Source: Mesorhizobium loti R88b (GTDB lineage Bacteria > Pseudomonadota > Alphaproteobacteria > Rhizobiales > Rhizobiaceae). From it: a stretch of DNA of 64,000 bases. The notes under the pieces are model-generated. The model made no database searches and was not told where the DNA came from. It worked only from the letters and a program-made list of their open reading frames with translations. Shown here one piece after another: positions 16,842-26,082 of the stretch. A program made the translations under genes and the position numbers. The first letter of the stretch is position 1. Every line of letters begins with the position of its first letter. Location of the stretch: NCBI RefSeq assembly GCF_013170845.1, contig NZ_CP033367.1:682001-746000 (forward strand), in the 5' to 3' direction.

Positions 16842-17372
16842 ATGCCGATCAAGCCGCTCATCATCCTGCCCGACCCCATCCTGCGCCAGCTTTCCAAGCC
16901 GGTGGAGCGCGTCGATGCGCCGTTGCGCGCATTAGCCGACGACATGCTGGCGACCATGTATGACGCACCGGGCATCGGGCTGGCGGCAATCCAGATCGGC
17001 GAGCCGCTGCGCATGCTGGTGATCGACCTCGCCAAGGAAGATGAACCACCCGCGCCGCATGTCTTCATCAACCCGGAAGTCCTCAGCAGCGCCGACGCGC
17101 GTTCCGTCTATGAGGAAGGCTGCCTGTCGATCCCGGACTATTATGCCGAGGTCGAACGTCCGGCCTCCGTTCGGGTAAAATACCTCGATCGTGACGGCAA
17201 GCTTCAGGAAATTGAGGCCGAAGGCCTGATGGCGACCTGCCTGCAGCATGAGATCGACCATCTCAACGGCGTGCTGTTCATCGACCACATCTCGAAGCTG
17301 AAGCGCGACATGGTGGTGAAAAAATTCAAGAAGCTCGCCAAGGACAAGGCGCCGGGCAAGCTGGTGGGATAG
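16842..17372 (+). CDS. def: peptide deformylase
   Basis: 176 aa from the ATG at 16842; the open frame begins at 16797 but AGGTGG lies just before 16842. All three deformylase motifs are present: [20 protein letters not shown] and [12 protein letters not shown], giving the Cys and two His ligands and the catalytic Glu. It removes N-formyl groups from nascent proteins and is essential. It is followed within 6 bp by fmt, the enzyme that adds the formyl group to Met-tRNA. Confidence 0.97.
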   Translation: MPIKPLIILPDPILRQLSKPVERVDAPLRALADDMLATMYDAPGIGLAAIQIGEPLRMLVIDLAKEDEPPAPHVFINPEVLSSADARSVYEEGCLSIPDYYAEVERPASVRVKYLDRDGKLQEIEAEGLMATCLQHEIDHLNGVLFIDHISKLKRDMVVKKFKKLAKDKAPGKLVG

Positions 17373-17378
17373 GGGAAA

Positions 17379-18332
17379 ATGCCCCTTCGCGTCATTTTCA
17401 TGGGCACGCCGGAGTTTTCGGTGGCGACGTTGCGCGCCATTGCCGAAGCCGGACACGAGGTCGCCGCCGTCTACTCGCAGCCGCCACGCGCTGCCGGACG
17501 GCGCGGGCTTGAGGTGACGCCGTCGCCGGTACAGCGCGAGGCGGAGCGGCTGGGCATCGAGGCGCGGACGCCGACATCCCTCAAGGGCGAGGCCGAGCAG
17601 GCCGCTTTTCGTGCCTTGCGGGCCGATATCGCCGTGGTTGTCGCCTATGGTTTGCTGCTGCCGAAGGCTGTTCTCGACGCACCCCGGCTTGGCTGCATCA
17701 ACGGCCATGCATCGCTCTTGCCGCGCTGGCGTGGTGCTGCCCCCATCCAGCGCGCCATCATGGCGGGCGACCTGGAAAGCGGCATGATGGTGATGCGCAT
17801 GGAAGAAGGTTTGGACACCGGACCGGTGGGATTGCTTGAAAAATGCGCCATCGAACCCGATATGACAGCCGGCGATCTGCATGATCGGTTGATGAGTGTC
17901 GGTGCCACCCTGATGGTGGAAGCGCTGGCGCAGCTGGACAGGAACACCCTGACATTTACCGTGCAAGCGGCGGAAGGGGTGACTTATGCCAGAAAAATCG
18001 ATAAATCCGAGACGCGCGTGGACTGGACGCGGCCCGCGGCCGAGGTCCACAACCACATTCGTGGCCTGTCGCCCTTTCCTGGCGCCTGGTCCGAGATTGA
18101 AATTGGCGGCCGCATGGAACGGCTGAAACTACTTCGCTCGACGCTGTCTGAAGGCCTGTCGCTTTCGGACGATTTGGGCGAGTCGGGAGGAATTCTCGAT
18201 GACCGGCTGACGGTCGCCTGCGGAGCAGGCGCGGTCAGACTGGTCGAAGTTCAACGTGCGGGCGGAAAGCCCGCCGCCGCGTCGGAATTCCTGCGCGGAG
18301 CCAAGATCGTAAAAGGAATGAAGTTCTCATGA
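17379..18332 (+). CDS. fmt: methionyl-tRNA formyltransferase
   Basis: 317 aa. The N-terminal [15 protein letters not shown] and the formyltransferase signature [19 protein letters not shown] carry the catalytic Asn and His, with the Asp in [10 protein letters not shown]. The C-terminal tRNA-binding domain follows from about residue 205 ([14 protein letters not shown]). It uses 10-formyl-tetrahydrofolate to formylate initiator tRNA. An AGGGGAAA sequence lies before the ATG, and the stop overlaps the next gene's ATG. Confidence 0.97.
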   Translation: MPLRVIFMGTPEFSVATLRAIAEAGHEVAAVYSQPPRAAGRRGLEVTPSPVQREAERLGIEARTPTSLKGEAEQAAFRALRADIAVVVAYGLLLPKAVLDAPRLGCINGHASLLPRWRGAAPIQRAIMAGDLESGMMVMRMEEGLDTGPVGLLEKCAIEPDMTAGDLHDRLMSVGATLMVEALAQLDRNTLTFTVQAAEGVTYARKIDKSETRVDWTRPAAEVHNHIRGLSPFPGAWSEIEIGGRMERLKLLRSTLSEGLSLSDDLGESGGILDDRLTVACGAGAVRLVEVQRAGGKPAAASEFLRGAKIVKGMKFS

Positions 18333-18835
18333 GCATGATGTCGATACGCGCGGCAACGCCGCGGGATCGCGAGGCCATTCGCCTCGTCGAGGAACACGCC
18401 TTCGGCCAGCAGGCGGAGGCCGGGCTGGTCGATGCGCTGGTGACCGGCGGCGACGCGATTGCCGAGCTGGTGGCGGAAGAAGACGGCCAGGTCGTCGGCC
18501 ATATCCTGTTTTCGCGGCTGTTCGTCCAGAATGGCGGCAAGAGCTTTGCGGCCGTGGCGCTGGCGCCGCTGGCGGTGGAACCCTCGTTCCATGGCAGCGG
18601 CATTGGCGGCGCGCTGATCCGTGAGGCGCATATTCGCCTCAGGGATGCCGGCGAGACGCTGGCCGTGGTGCTGGGCGACCCGGCCTATTATGGCCGTTTC
18701 GGCTACAGCCATGCACGGGCCGAAAAGTTCGAGAGCGAATACCAGGGCGAGGCGCTGCAGGCACTGACCTGGGGCGATGCTCCCGAGGCCGGAAAGCTGG
18801 TCTACGCATCTGCCTTCACCGCTCTCGCCGCCTAG
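18329..18835 (+). CDS. GNAT family N-acetyltransferase
   Basis: 168 aa; the ATG at 18329 overlaps the fmt stop by 4 bp, and a second in-frame ATG lies at 18338. The YhbS-like GNAT core is visible: [21 protein letters not shown], the beta4/acetyl-CoA loop [19 protein letters not shown], and [17 protein letters not shown]. The substrate is unknown. Placement between fmt and truA is common in this group and indicates cotranscription with translation genes, not necessarily a translation role. Confidence 0.88.
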   Translation: MSMMSIRAATPRDREAIRLVEEHAFGQQAEAGLVDALVTGGDAIAELVAEEDGQVVGHILFSRLFVQNGGKSFAAVALAPLAVEPSFHGSGIGGALIREAHIRLRDAGETLAVVLGDPAYYGRFGYSHARAEKFESEYQGEALQALTWGDAPEAGKLVYASAFTALAA

Positions 18836-18858
18836 GCGAAAGCGTATAGCCGCCCGGC

Positions 18859-19608
18859 ATGCCGCGTTTTCGCCTCGACATCGAATATGACGGCAGCCTT
18901 TTCGCCGGCTGGCAGCATCAGGCCGACCAGCCTTCGGTGCAGCAGGCGATCGAACAGGCGGTCGAAAAATTCAGCGGCGAGGCGGTGCGGCTGCGCGCCG
19001 CCGGCCGCACCGATGCCGGCGTGCATGCCACCGCTCAGGTGGCGCATGTCGACCTCGCCAAGGCTTGGCCTGGTGACAAGGTGCGCGATGCCATCAACGC
19101 GCATCTGCAGGCGGCCGGCGCGCATGTTGCCATCCTGAAGGCCGGCGTTGTCCCAGACGATTTCGACGCCCGCTTCTCGGCCACCGGGCGCCATTATCTC
19201 TATCGCATCCTCAACCGGCGCGCTCCCGCGGCGCTGGAAAAGGGCAAAGTGTGGTGGGTGCCGAAGCGGCTCGACGCCGACGCCATGCACGAAGCGGCGA
19301 AAGTCCTGCTGGGCCGGCACGACTTCACCACCTTCCGCTCAACCCAGTGCCAGGCCAACAGCCCGGTGCGGACGCTGGAGCGGCTCGATGTGAGCCGGCA
19401 GGGTGACCTGATCGAGGTCAAGGCTTCGGCGCGTTCGTTTCTGCACAACCAGGTCCGCTCGATGGTCGGCTCGGTGAAGCGGGTCGGCGATGGCGGCTGG
19501 ACCACTGCCGATCTCAAGGCAGCACTTGAAGCGCAAGACCGCGCCGCTTGCGGCCAGGTGGCGCCGCCCGACGGGCTTTTCCTCATTGGCGTCGACTACC
19601 CGGGATAG
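18859..19608 (+). CDS. truA: tRNA pseudouridine(38-40) synthase
   Basis: 249 aa. The catalytic Asp is in [20 protein letters not shown]. Other TruA hallmarks are [14 protein letters not shown] at the N-terminus and [18 protein letters not shown] in the second half. It converts U38, U39 or U40 of the anticodon arm to pseudouridine. It lies at the end of the def-fmt-GNAT-truA operon. A perfect stem (19603-19623) overlaps its stop codon. Confidence 0.97.
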   Translation: MPRFRLDIEYDGSLFAGWQHQADQPSVQQAIEQAVEKFSGEAVRLRAAGRTDAGVHATAQVAHVDLAKAWPGDKVRDAINAHLQAAGAHVAILKAGVVPDDFDARFSATGRHYLYRILNRRAPAALEKGKVWWVPKRLDADAMHEAAKVLLGRHDFTTFRSTQCQANSPVRTLERLDVSRQGDLIEVKASARSFLHNQVRSMVGSVKRVGDGGWTTADLKAALEAQDRAACGQVAPPDGLFLIGVDYPG

Positions 19609-19623
19609 AGCTCGGCTCTATCC
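19603..19623. terminator. stem-loop at the truA 3' end
   Basis: GGATAGAGC and GCTCTATCC form a perfect 9-bp stem with a TCG loop, beginning inside the last codons of truA. Convergent gene ends meet here. No T-run follows, so it may be an mRNA 3' stabiliser instead of a classical terminator. Confidence 0.4.
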
Positions 19624-19641
19624 GGATAGAGTCCAGACGGC

Positions 19642-20280
19642 TCATCCGGGATAGAGCCCGGAAAGGCTCTGAGCCCCGACGTCGTCCGGCACGGTAATGC
19701 CAAGCAGCGCCTGCAGCCCGAACAACACCAGCAGCGAAGCAATGAACATGCCGACGAAAACGGCTGTGCCGACCGCCGCGCCCTTGCCGATCGTTGCGTT
19801 GGTCATGCGCCAGGTCAGCACCATCGACAGGGCAAACAGCAGCAGCGACACAAGGCTCGAGACCTGGCTCGCGGATGACAGGAAAAGCCTGATCAGCGCC
19901 GAGGGCAGCATCAGCCAGGCGGTGATGGCCGAGGCCCAGTTGCTGGCAACGACATAGTGGACGAAGCGGCCACCGATGCCGGCGCGCCGCGCGACCAGAG
20001 CGAGCGCGACCAGCGGCAGCACCCAGGAGCCGATATCGACTGTCGCCAGGCGCATCAGCATGCTGAAGCGGCCGGCGAAGGCGTCGGGATCGCCGATCTC
20101 GTTGGCGATGCCGACCCAGCCGACGATCAGCGCCGGGGCCGCAACGATGATGGCGAAAAAGGAATTCCAGAACCCGTCGGCTGACAGATCGAGCAGGCGC
20201 AATCCGTCGGTCTTGCCGAGCATCAGCCGCCAGGCGCCGGTCAGCGAAGCTTGGGTCTCGTCCGCCGTAAGCATGCTCAT
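19642..20280 (-). CDS. uncharacterised multi-pass membrane protein downstream of dapE
   Basis: 212 aa from the ATG at 20280, whose A overlaps the final base of the dapE stop codon; the open frame extends into dapE without a better start. About five hydrophobic helices are visible (FFAIIVAAPALIVGWVGIA, GSWVLPLVALALVARR, AITAWLMLPSALIRLFL, SLLLFALSMVLTW and VFVGMFIASLLVLFGLQALLG). No catalytic motif was recognised. Overlap with dapE indicates translational coupling, a conserved pairing in related genomes as far as I recall, but no role in lysine synthesis can be inferred. Confidence 0.72.
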   Translation of the reverse strand: MSMLTADETQASLTGAWRLMLGKTDGLRLLDLSADGFWNSFFAIIVAAPALIVGWVGIANEIGDPDAFAGRFSMLMRLATVDIGSWVLPLVALALVARRAGIGGRFVHYVVASNWASAITAWLMLPSALIRLFLSSASQVSSLVSLLLFALSMVLTWRMTNATIGKGAAVGTAVFVGMFIASLLVLFGLQALLGITVPDDVGAQSLSGLYPG

Positions 20281-21473
20281 CAGCCCTGTCCGAACCAGTC
20301 TTCGATGAAGCGCTGGTAGATCCGCGTCAGCGTTTCGAGATCGGCAATGGCGACGCGCTCGTCGACCATATGCATGGTCTTGCCAACCAGGCCGAACTCG
20401 ACCACCGGGCAATAATCCTTGATGAAACGCGCATCCGACGTGCCGCCGGAGGTCGACAATGTCGGCTCCTTGCCGACCGCCGCCTTGATCGAACCGGCAA
20501 GCGTGTCGACAAGCTTGTCGTCGCGGGTCAGGAAGACGTGGCTTGGCCGGTCGCGCCAGACGAGGTCATAGTCGATCGGCGTCTTCTTGCCCGGCCTGTA
20601 CTTCTTGCGCTTGGCTGCCTGGTCAAGCCGGTTGTGGATTTCGGCCTGGACGGTCTCGGCGGTCCAGGTATCGTTGAAGCGGATGTTGAAGGTCGCGGTC
20701 GCCTTGGCCGGAATGACGTTGGTGGCCGGATTGCCGACATCGATGGAGGTCACCTCCAGATTGGTCGGCTGGAAATCCTTCGTGCCCTTGTCGAAGACGG
20801 GATGCAGCAGGGCGTCGACCAGGCTCATCAGCCCGCGCACCGGATTGTCGGCAAGCAAGGGATAGGCGACATGGCCCTGACGGCCATTGACGGTGATTGA
20901 ACCAGACATCGAGCCGCGACGGCCAATCTTGATCATGTCGCCGAGCGCGTCCGGATTGGTCGGCTCGCCGACGATCGAGGCGTCCCATTTCTCGCCCCTG
21001 GACGCGGCCCATTCGAGCAGCTTGACGGTGCCGTTGATGGCAGGGCCTTCCTCGTCACCGGTGATCAGCAGCGAGACCGAGCCCTTGGGGCCGCCATTGT
21101 TCTCGACATGGCGCGCCACGGCGGCGATGAAACAGGCAATGCCGCCCTTCATGTCGACGGCGCCACGGCCATACATCTCGCCATTGGCGATCTCGGCAGC
21201 GAAAGGCGGATGCGTCCAGGCGGCTTCGTCGCCGACCGGCACCACGTCGGTATGGCCGGCGAACATAAGATGCGGGCCGTTGCCGGACCGCCTTGCATAG
21301 AGGTTCTCGATGTCGGGCGTGCCATCTTCCGAAAACACCGGCCGGTCGACCAGGAAGCCGAGCGGTTTCAGCATCGTTTCCAGCGCGCTCAGCGCACCGC
21401 CTTCGGCGGGAGTCACCGAGGCGCAACGGATAAGGGTGGCAAGGTTTGCGGCGGGATCGGTCGGCAGCGTCAT
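20280..21473 (-). CDS. dapE: succinyl-diaminopimelate desuccinylase
   Basis: 397 aa from the ATG at 21473 ([11 protein letters not shown]). M20 metallopeptidase with intact di-zinc ligands: His in [13 protein letters not shown], bridging Asp in [12 protein letters not shown], the Glu pair in [12 protein letters not shown], and a C-terminal His in [30 protein letters not shown] is DapE-specific. It hydrolyses N-succinyl-LL-2,6-diaminopimelate in lysine and peptidoglycan synthesis, acting after DapD (24.2-25.1 kb). Confidence 0.96.
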   Translation of the reverse strand: MTLPTDPAANLATLIRCASVTPAEGGALSALETMLKPLGFLVDRPVFSEDGTPDIENLYARRSGNGPHLMFAGHTDVVPVGDEAAWTHPPFAAEIANGEMYGRGAVDMKGGIACFIAAVARHVENNGGPKGSVSLLITGDEEGPAINGTVKLLEWAASRGEKWDASIVGEPTNPDALGDMIKIGRRGSMSGSITVNGRQGHVAYPLLADNPVRGLMSLVDALLHPVFDKGTKDFQPTNLEVTSIDVGNPATNVIPAKATATFNIRFNDTWTAETVQAEIHNRLDQAAKRKKYRPGKKTPIDYDLVWRDRPSHVFLTRDDKLVDTLAGSIKAAVGKEPTLSTSGGTSDARFIKDYCPVVEFGLVGKTMHMVDERVAIADLETLTRIYQRFIEDWFGQG

Positions 21474-21599
21474 GGCAAAAGCGATAGTCGAAAGCTGAGG
21501 GCCTGTCACGGCCCGACATAGGGGCCAGCCCAATGGCCTGAGATAGCGCCGACATTATGGTTTTCATGTCGTATAGTTTCGGCCGATGCGGAGGATGGG

Positions 21600-22637
21600 A
21601 TGGCGGAAGCGGACAGGACGATCGTGATCGCCGGTGCCGGCAGCATCGGCTGCTATGCCGGCGGCTGCCTGATGCTCGCCGGGCGCCGGGTTAGCCTGCT
21701 GGCGCGGCCGCGAATGGAAGCGGCATTGCAGGGCGGATTGCGTATCACCGATCTCGAAGGTCGCAGCCGTTTGATCCAATCCGATGCGCTCAGGATCACC
21801 AGCGATCCGGCCGCCGCCTTGCCTGACGCGGACGTGATCCTGGTGACGGTCAAGAGCGGCGCGACGCAGGAGATGGCCACGCTTATCAAGGCGCATGCCC
21901 GCCGGGACGCCGTTGTGGTCAGCCTGCAGAACGGCGTCGACAATGCCGACCGGCTGCGGGCGGGACTTGACAGACAGAGCGTGCTGGCCGGCATGGTGCC
22001 GTTCAATGTAGTGCAGTCGCCCGACGGCGAGCTGCCGCTGCGCGTCCACCGCGCCAGCGACGGCAAGGTGATGATCGAGGACGGCGACGCCGGCCTGGTC
22101 CGGCTTCTCGCCGTCGAAGGGTTCGCGGTCGAGGCCCATGCCGACATGAAGGCGGTGCTGTGGGGCAAGCTGCTGATGAATTTGAACAACGCGCTTGTGG
22201 CGCTTTCCGGCCTGCCGCTGGCAACCGAACTTGCCGATCGCCGCTGGCGGCTGATCCTGGCCGGCCAGATCGACGAGGCGCTGCGGGCCATGAAAGCCTC
22301 CGGCATCGAGCCGGCACGGATCGCCGGTTTGCGGCCGGCGCTGCTGCCGAAAGTGCTCAGGCTGCCGGACTGGCTGTTCAGGCTGTTGGCGCGGCGCATG
22401 CTGGCGATCGACCCGCAAGCGCGTTCATCGATGTGGGACGACTTGCAACGCGGCAGGGCGACGGAGATCGGCGAGCTGCAAGGGGCGGTGCTCGGCATTG
22501 CCGAAACAACGGGTACGCCGGCGCCGCTGCTGAAGCGCGTTACCGCGCTGGTGCGGGTGGCGGAAGCGGCGCGGCTTGGCTCGCCGGGTCTGGCGCCGGA
22601 ACAGGTAGCGCCGCCGGATGGCTCTCGATCAACGTGA
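21600..22637 (+). CDS. 2-dehydropantoate 2-reductase family protein
   Basis: 345 aa. The N-terminal NADPH-binding motif is IVIAGAGSIGCYAGGCLMLAG, followed by VSLLARP and ILVTVKSGATQEM with VVSLQNGVDNADRLR (the KPR core). The active-site Lys region is AVLWGKLLMNLNNALVALSG, near residue 190. GCGGAGG precedes the ATG. It may be the PanE of pantothenate synthesis or a paralogue; a second KPR-like protein lies at 57.6 kb. Its last 98 bp overlap the convergent membrane-protein gene. Confidence 0.85.
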   Translation: MAEADRTIVIAGAGSIGCYAGGCLMLAGRRVSLLARPRMEAALQGGLRITDLEGRSRLIQSDALRITSDPAAALPDADVILVTVKSGATQEMATLIKAHARRDAVVVSLQNGVDNADRLRAGLDRQSVLAGMVPFNVVQSPDGELPLRVHRASDGKVMIEDGDAGLVRLLAVEGFAVEAHADMKAVLWGKLLMNLNNALVALSGLPLATELADRRWRLILAGQIDEALRAMKASGIEPARIAGLRPALLPKVLRLPDWLFRLLARRMLAIDPQARSSMWDDLQRGRATEIGELQGAVLGIAETTGTPAPLLKRVTALVRVAEAARLGSPGLAPEQVAPPDGSRST

Positions 22638-23313
22638 TCTTCTGCCAGATCTTGCGCGATAGGTTCGAGCTCAGATTCTCGATGTCGTTGACGCCGTCGA
22701 TGACGACGTCGTCATTGACCGACTGCGCGAAGAGTGCGGCGATCTTGCCGGTGATCGACAGCATTTCGGAACAATAATCGAGATAGCGCGCCAAATCCGC
22801 CGCATTGGTGATGCGCGCCGGTGAGTTCGCAGTTGGCCTGAAGTTGGCGGAAAGCGTCGCCGGATCCTTGGTCAGCTGGTGCATGTCAATGACATGGATC
22901 AGCGAGCGCAGGCCGTGCAGTTGTCGAAAAACCTGCTTGCGCTTGATGCGCTCTTCGGTGCGGATCAGCGCGAGCAGGCCGAGCACGGCGAGAATGACGG
23001 TGTTGATCGATGCCTCGATGCCTTGCACCGACTGCAGCGCATCGTCGTTTCCCGAGATGCGGTCGAGAGGCAGGATCGTGCCGACGAACACGAACACCAG
23101 CACACCAGCGACGAAGGCGGCGATGATGAGGCCACGCAGCCACCAGATCGGGGCTTCGAGCGCCTGAGCGGCCTTGGCCAGATCACGCGACAGCGACACC
23201 AGTTCTGCAGCGACGCCGCGCAGGCCGGCCTTGGGAAAGCGTTCGGAGACGCGGCTCTCCAGCCGTTCGGCGGTGTCGATGATCAGTTTCGGATCAAGCG
23301 TGCGGTAGCGCAT
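22540..23313 (-). CDS. uncharacterised membrane protein, two adjacent TM helices
   Basis: 257 aa. An N-terminal soluble stretch (residues 1-55) leads to two helices, LRGLIIAAFVAGVLVFVFVG and INTVILAVLGLLALIRTEER. A cytoplasmic region follows with helical segments (QLHGLRSLIHVIDMHQLTKDP, YLDYCSEMLSITGKIAALFA), ending in a Pro/Ala-rich tail (LPVPAPDPASQAAPLPPPAPAR). The tail-coding region overlaps the convergent reductase gene by 98 bp. No family was recognised. The pattern suggests a scaffold or sensor, but this is a guess. Confidence 0.68.
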   Translation of the reverse strand: MRYRTLDPKLIIDTAERLESRVSERFPKAGLRGVAAELVSLSRDLAKAAQALEAPIWWLRGLIIAAFVAGVLVFVFVGTILPLDRISGNDDALQSVQGIEASINTVILAVLGLLALIRTEERIKRKQVFRQLHGLRSLIHVIDMHQLTKDPATLSANFRPTANSPARITNAADLARYLDYCSEMLSITGKIAALFAQSVNDDVVIDGVNDIENLSSNLSRKIWQKITLIESHPAALPVPAPDPASQAAPLPPPAPAR

Positions 23314-23328
23314 GTCCGATCGGTCCTC

Positions 23329-23379
23329 AGAGCATGATGCCGAAAAGTGTGACGCGGTTTTCGGACGACATCATGCTCT
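23329..23379. repeat. RIME-like palindromic intergenic repeat (copy 2)
   Basis: Perfect 10-bp arms (AGAGCATGAT / ATCATGCTCT) enclose an inner palindrome CCGAAAA...TTTTCGG with the shared core AAAAGTGTG. This is the form of the element I know as abundant in Mesorhizobium and Rhizobium intergenic regions. Confidence 0.85.
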
Positions 23380-23392
23380 ATCTCTTTGGTTT

Positions 23393-23442
23393 AGAGTCGG
23401 ATTCAGATTTCGGGTCGATACGACCTGAAATCATCCGACTCT
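23393..23442. repeat. second large palindrome next to RIME copy 2
   Basis: Arms AGAGTCGGAT / ATCCGACTCT (10 bp, perfect) enclose GATTTCGGGTCG / CGACCTGAAATC around an ATA loop. It ends at the stop of the leftward DUF805 gene. Its core is unrelated to the neighbouring element, so it is either a different repeat family or a strong 3' stem. Confidence 0.75.
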
Positions 23443-23833
23443 AGGGTTGTGCCGGCTCGTTGGTGCGCCGGCCATAACGATTGGGTCCAGGCTGCCCTGG
23501 AAACAGGCACAATACAAGGAAGGCAACGATCGAGACCACGGGCACGAACAGCACCAGCGCCACGATGCCCGGCTTGTCGAGATCGTGCAGTCGCTTTACC
23601 GCAAGCACCACAAGCGGCCAGAGCGTGGCCATGACAACAACGACAAAAATTGACCACCACGTCTCGCTTTCCGGGCTGCCTTCCGGCAGCAGCTTGAAGT
23701 GATAGTACGGAAAGGCCTGGATGATGGATACGAGCAAGCCACTCAGAAAATAGGCCGCGCGGTTAACGCGGCCCGATGTCTTGAAGAAAAGCCAGGTGAG
23801 ATCTGATCTATCAGGCAAGCGGGTCCGGTCCAT
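23441..23833 (-). CDS. DUF805 family inner-membrane protein (second of a tandem pair)
   Basis: 130 aa from the ATG at 23833 (MDRTRLPDRSDLTWLFF). The DUF805 pattern is present: FKTSGRVNRAAYFLSGLL, a middle pair of helices, VKRLHDLDKPG and a C-terminal PGPNRYGRR (the 'G-x-N-x-Y-G' end motif). About four membrane helices. Function unknown. It overlaps the upstream DUF805 gene by 23 bp, so the two are coupled and probably arose by duplication, although the sequences have diverged strongly. Confidence 0.8.
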   Translation of the reverse strand: MDRTRLPDRSDLTWLFFKTSGRVNRAAYFLSGLLVSIIQAFPYYHFKLLPEGSPESETWWSIFVVVVMATLWPLVVLAVKRLHDLDKPGIVALVLFVPVVSIVAFLVLCLFPGQPGPNRYGRRTNEPAQP

Positions 23834-24173
23834 ATTGATTGGCACCGCTGGTGCCTTGGAGAATGCCGAGCTCGACCAGCAGCCAGATGCCGCCAATGAT
23901 GGGTACCAGGCCGATCAGCGTCCACCAGCCCGACTTGTTGCGGTCGTGCCAGCGTTTGGCATAGAGCGCAATCGCGAAATAGATCGATGCCAGCGCCAAG
24001 ACGATGCCGATGATACCGATCTGGGCACCACTGCCGGTGGTGATACGCGTGCCGAGGATCGAGTCGAGAATGAAGCCGACAATGCCTATAACGACGAATA
24101 CGCCGATGCCGGCCCAGAATTTAGCACGGTTGATGCGGCCATCGAAACTCGTCAGGAGATATTTCCAGTCCAT
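23811..24173 (-). CDS. DUF805 family inner-membrane protein (first of a tandem pair)
   Basis: 120 aa from the ATG at 24173, preceded by GGAGGGGTGAC. It opens with the family motif WKYLLTSFDGRINRAKFWAGIG, has helices VVIGIVGFILDSILG, IIGIVLALASIYFAIALYA and WWTLIGLVPIIGGIWLLVELG, the KRWHDRNKSGWW loop, and ends GTSGANQYGPDPLA. It lies about 70 bp downstream of dapD on the same strand. No function is known; such proteins are membrane-embedded and sometimes phage- or stress-associated. Confidence 0.85.
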   Translation of the reverse strand: MDWKYLLTSFDGRINRAKFWAGIGVFVVIGIVGFILDSILGTRITTGSGAQIGIIGIVLALASIYFAIALYAKRWHDRNKSGWWTLIGLVPIIGGIWLLVELGILQGTSGANQYGPDPLA

Positions 24174-24245
24174 GTCACCCCTCCACTTTGAACCAACGCG
24201 ACCCATTGTCGCGCCGGCGGAAGGTGCGCCCGCTTGGCGGAAAGA

Positions 24246-25100
24246 TCAATCGCGCAGCAATTCGTTGATCGAGGTCTTCGACCGGGTCTTGGCGTCGACG
24301 CGCTTGACGATGACGGCGCAGTAGAGGCCGGGGCCAGGCTCGTTGTTTGGAAAAGCCTTGCCAGGCATCGAGCCGGCGACGACGACGGAATTGGGCGGCA
24401 CTTCGCCATAGAAGACCTCGCCGGTGGCGCGGTCGACGATCTTGGTCGACTGGCCGATGAAGACGCCCATGCCGAGCACCGAGCCTTCGCGCACAATGCA
24501 GCCCTCGACCACTTCCGAACGCGCGCCGATGAAGCAATTGTCCTCGATGATGGTGGGGCCGGCTTGCATCGGCTCCAGCACGCCGCCAATGCCGACACCG
24601 CCCGACAGATGTACATTCTTGCCGATCTGGGCGCAGGAGCCGACCGAGGCCCAGGTGTCGACCATGGTGCCGCTGTCAACATAGGCGCCGACATTGACGA
24701 AGGAAGGCATCAGCACCGCTCCCGGCGCGACATAGGCGGAGCGGCGCACGATCGACGACGGCACAGCGCGAAAACCCGCCTTCTCGAAATCGACGGCGCT
24801 CCAGCCGTCGAACTTGGACGGCACCTTGTCCCACCACACGGCCTCGCCCGGGCCACCCTTGATGATCTCCATCGGGTTCAGCCGGAAGGAGAGCAGCACC
24901 GCCTTCTTCAGCCACTGGTTGACATGCCACTTGCCGTCGGCCTGCCGCTCGGCGACGCGGACGGTGCCGTGGTCGAGCAGGTCGAGCGCGGCCTGGATGG
25001 CGTCGCGTGTCTCGCCGCGGGTCGCGGTCGAAATCGTGTCGCGTTCCTCGAAGGCCTTCTCGATGGTCTTTTCGAGGCTCGCCAGATCGGGCTTCGACAT
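24246..25100 (-). CDS. dapD: 2,3,4,5-tetrahydropyridine-2,6-dicarboxylate N-succinyltransferase
   Basis: 284 aa, the normal length. An N-terminal helical domain is followed by left-handed beta-helix hexapeptide repeats from about residue 115 ([58 protein letters not shown]). It transfers succinyl from succinyl-CoA in the lysine/diaminopimelate pathway, three steps from DapE 2.8 kb away on the same strand. The two genes are separated by the KPR, membrane and DUF805 genes. Confidence 0.97.
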   Translation of the reverse strand: MSKPDLASLEKTIEKAFEERDTISTATRGETRDAIQAALDLLDHGTVRVAERQADGKWHVNQWLKKAVLLSFRLNPMEIIKGGPGEAVWWDKVPSKFDGWSAVDFEKAGFRAVPSSIVRRSAYVAPGAVLMPSFVNVGAYVDSGTMVDTWASVGSCAQIGKNVHLSGGVGIGGVLEPMQAGPTIIEDNCFIGARSEVVEGCIVREGSVLGMGVFIGQSTKIVDRATGEVFYGEVPPNSVVVAGSMPGKAFPNNEPGPGLYCAVIVKRVDAKTRSKTSINELLRD

Positions 25101-25242
25101 GAATTCGCTCCATTACCAAGCTGTTAAGGGGCTACGCCTTAACCTGTTTTGAAAGTCGCGCGGACCCTATGTTAAGGCTTAATGGGGGTCAATCGCGTGT
25201 GCGTCACGGGACGGCGCAGTTAAGGGAATTGGACGGGTAGTT

Positions 25243-26082
25243 ATGACTCCTATGGAAAAGGCGGGGTGGACGCCGCTGCCGCATTCGGACGAGGATCTGG
25301 AGCGGTCGAAAAGCGTGCCGGACACGCCGCAGACGCGTGCCGAGACCTACCGGCTGGCGTGGAACGATCCTGATTTCATGACGCGGCGCGAACTGCGCGC
25401 GGTGCGGCTGCAACTGGAGCTGCTCAAGCCGGAGATGATCCTGGCCGAGCGCGGCATCCGTTCGACGGTGATCCTGTTTGGCGGCGCGCGTCTGCCGGAA
25501 CCCGGCGGCGAGGCCTGGGCGGCGAAGAACGAGACGCAGAAGAAGAACCTTGAGGAAAATAGCAAATATTACGAGGAGGCGCGCAAATTCGCTCGCCTGT
25601 GCTCGCAGCAGTCGGCCACATCATACTACCGCGAATATGTCGTTGTGACCGGCGGCGGTCCAGGCGTGATGGAAGCCGGAAACCGAGGCGCCGACGATGT
25701 CGGCGCGCCTTCGATCGGCCTCAACATCGTTTTGCCGCATGAGCAGGCGCCGAATATCTACGTGACGCCGGAGCTCTGCTTCAACTTCCACTATTTCGCC
25801 ATCCGCAAGATGCACTTCGTCATGCGCGCCAAGGCGGTGGCGGTGTTTCCCGGCGGCTTCGGCACGATGGACGAGTTCTTCGAGACGCTGACCCTGATCC
25901 AGACCGGACGCATGGAGCGCGTGCCGGTGATCCTGTTTGGCAAATCGTTCTGGAAACGGGCGATCGATCTCGACTTCCTCGCCGAACAAGGCACGATCAG
26001 CCCAGGCGACCAGGACATCATCGATTTCGTCGACACCGCCGACGAAGCCTGGGGCATCATCAGCCGATTTTACAAGCTCTGA
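25243..26082 (+). CDS. LOG family protein (TIGR00730, Rossmann-fold nucleotide hydrolase)
   Basis: 279 aa. The LOG signatures are present: VVTGGGPGVMEAGNRGA (about residue 137) and PGGFGTMDEFFETLTLIQTG (about 202), the PGGxGTxxE active site that releases free cytokinin-like bases from ribotides, or hydrolyses nucleoside monophosphates. The extra 60 residues at the N-terminus place it in the longer bacterial subgroup often mis-annotated as lysine decarboxylase. Its 3' end overlaps the convergent DUF817 gene by 13 bp. Confidence 0.9.
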   Translation: MTPMEKAGWTPLPHSDEDLERSKSVPDTPQTRAETYRLAWNDPDFMTRRELRAVRLQLELLKPEMILAERGIRSTVILFGGARLPEPGGEAWAAKNETQKKNLEENSKYYEEARKFARLCSQQSATSYYREYVVVTGGGPGVMEAGNRGADDVGAPSIGLNIVLPHEQAPNIYVTPELCFNFHYFAIRKMHFVMRAKAVAVFPGGFGTMDEFFETLTLIQTGRMERVPVILFGKSFWKRAIDLDFLAEQGTISPGDQDIIDFVDTADEAWGIISRFYKL

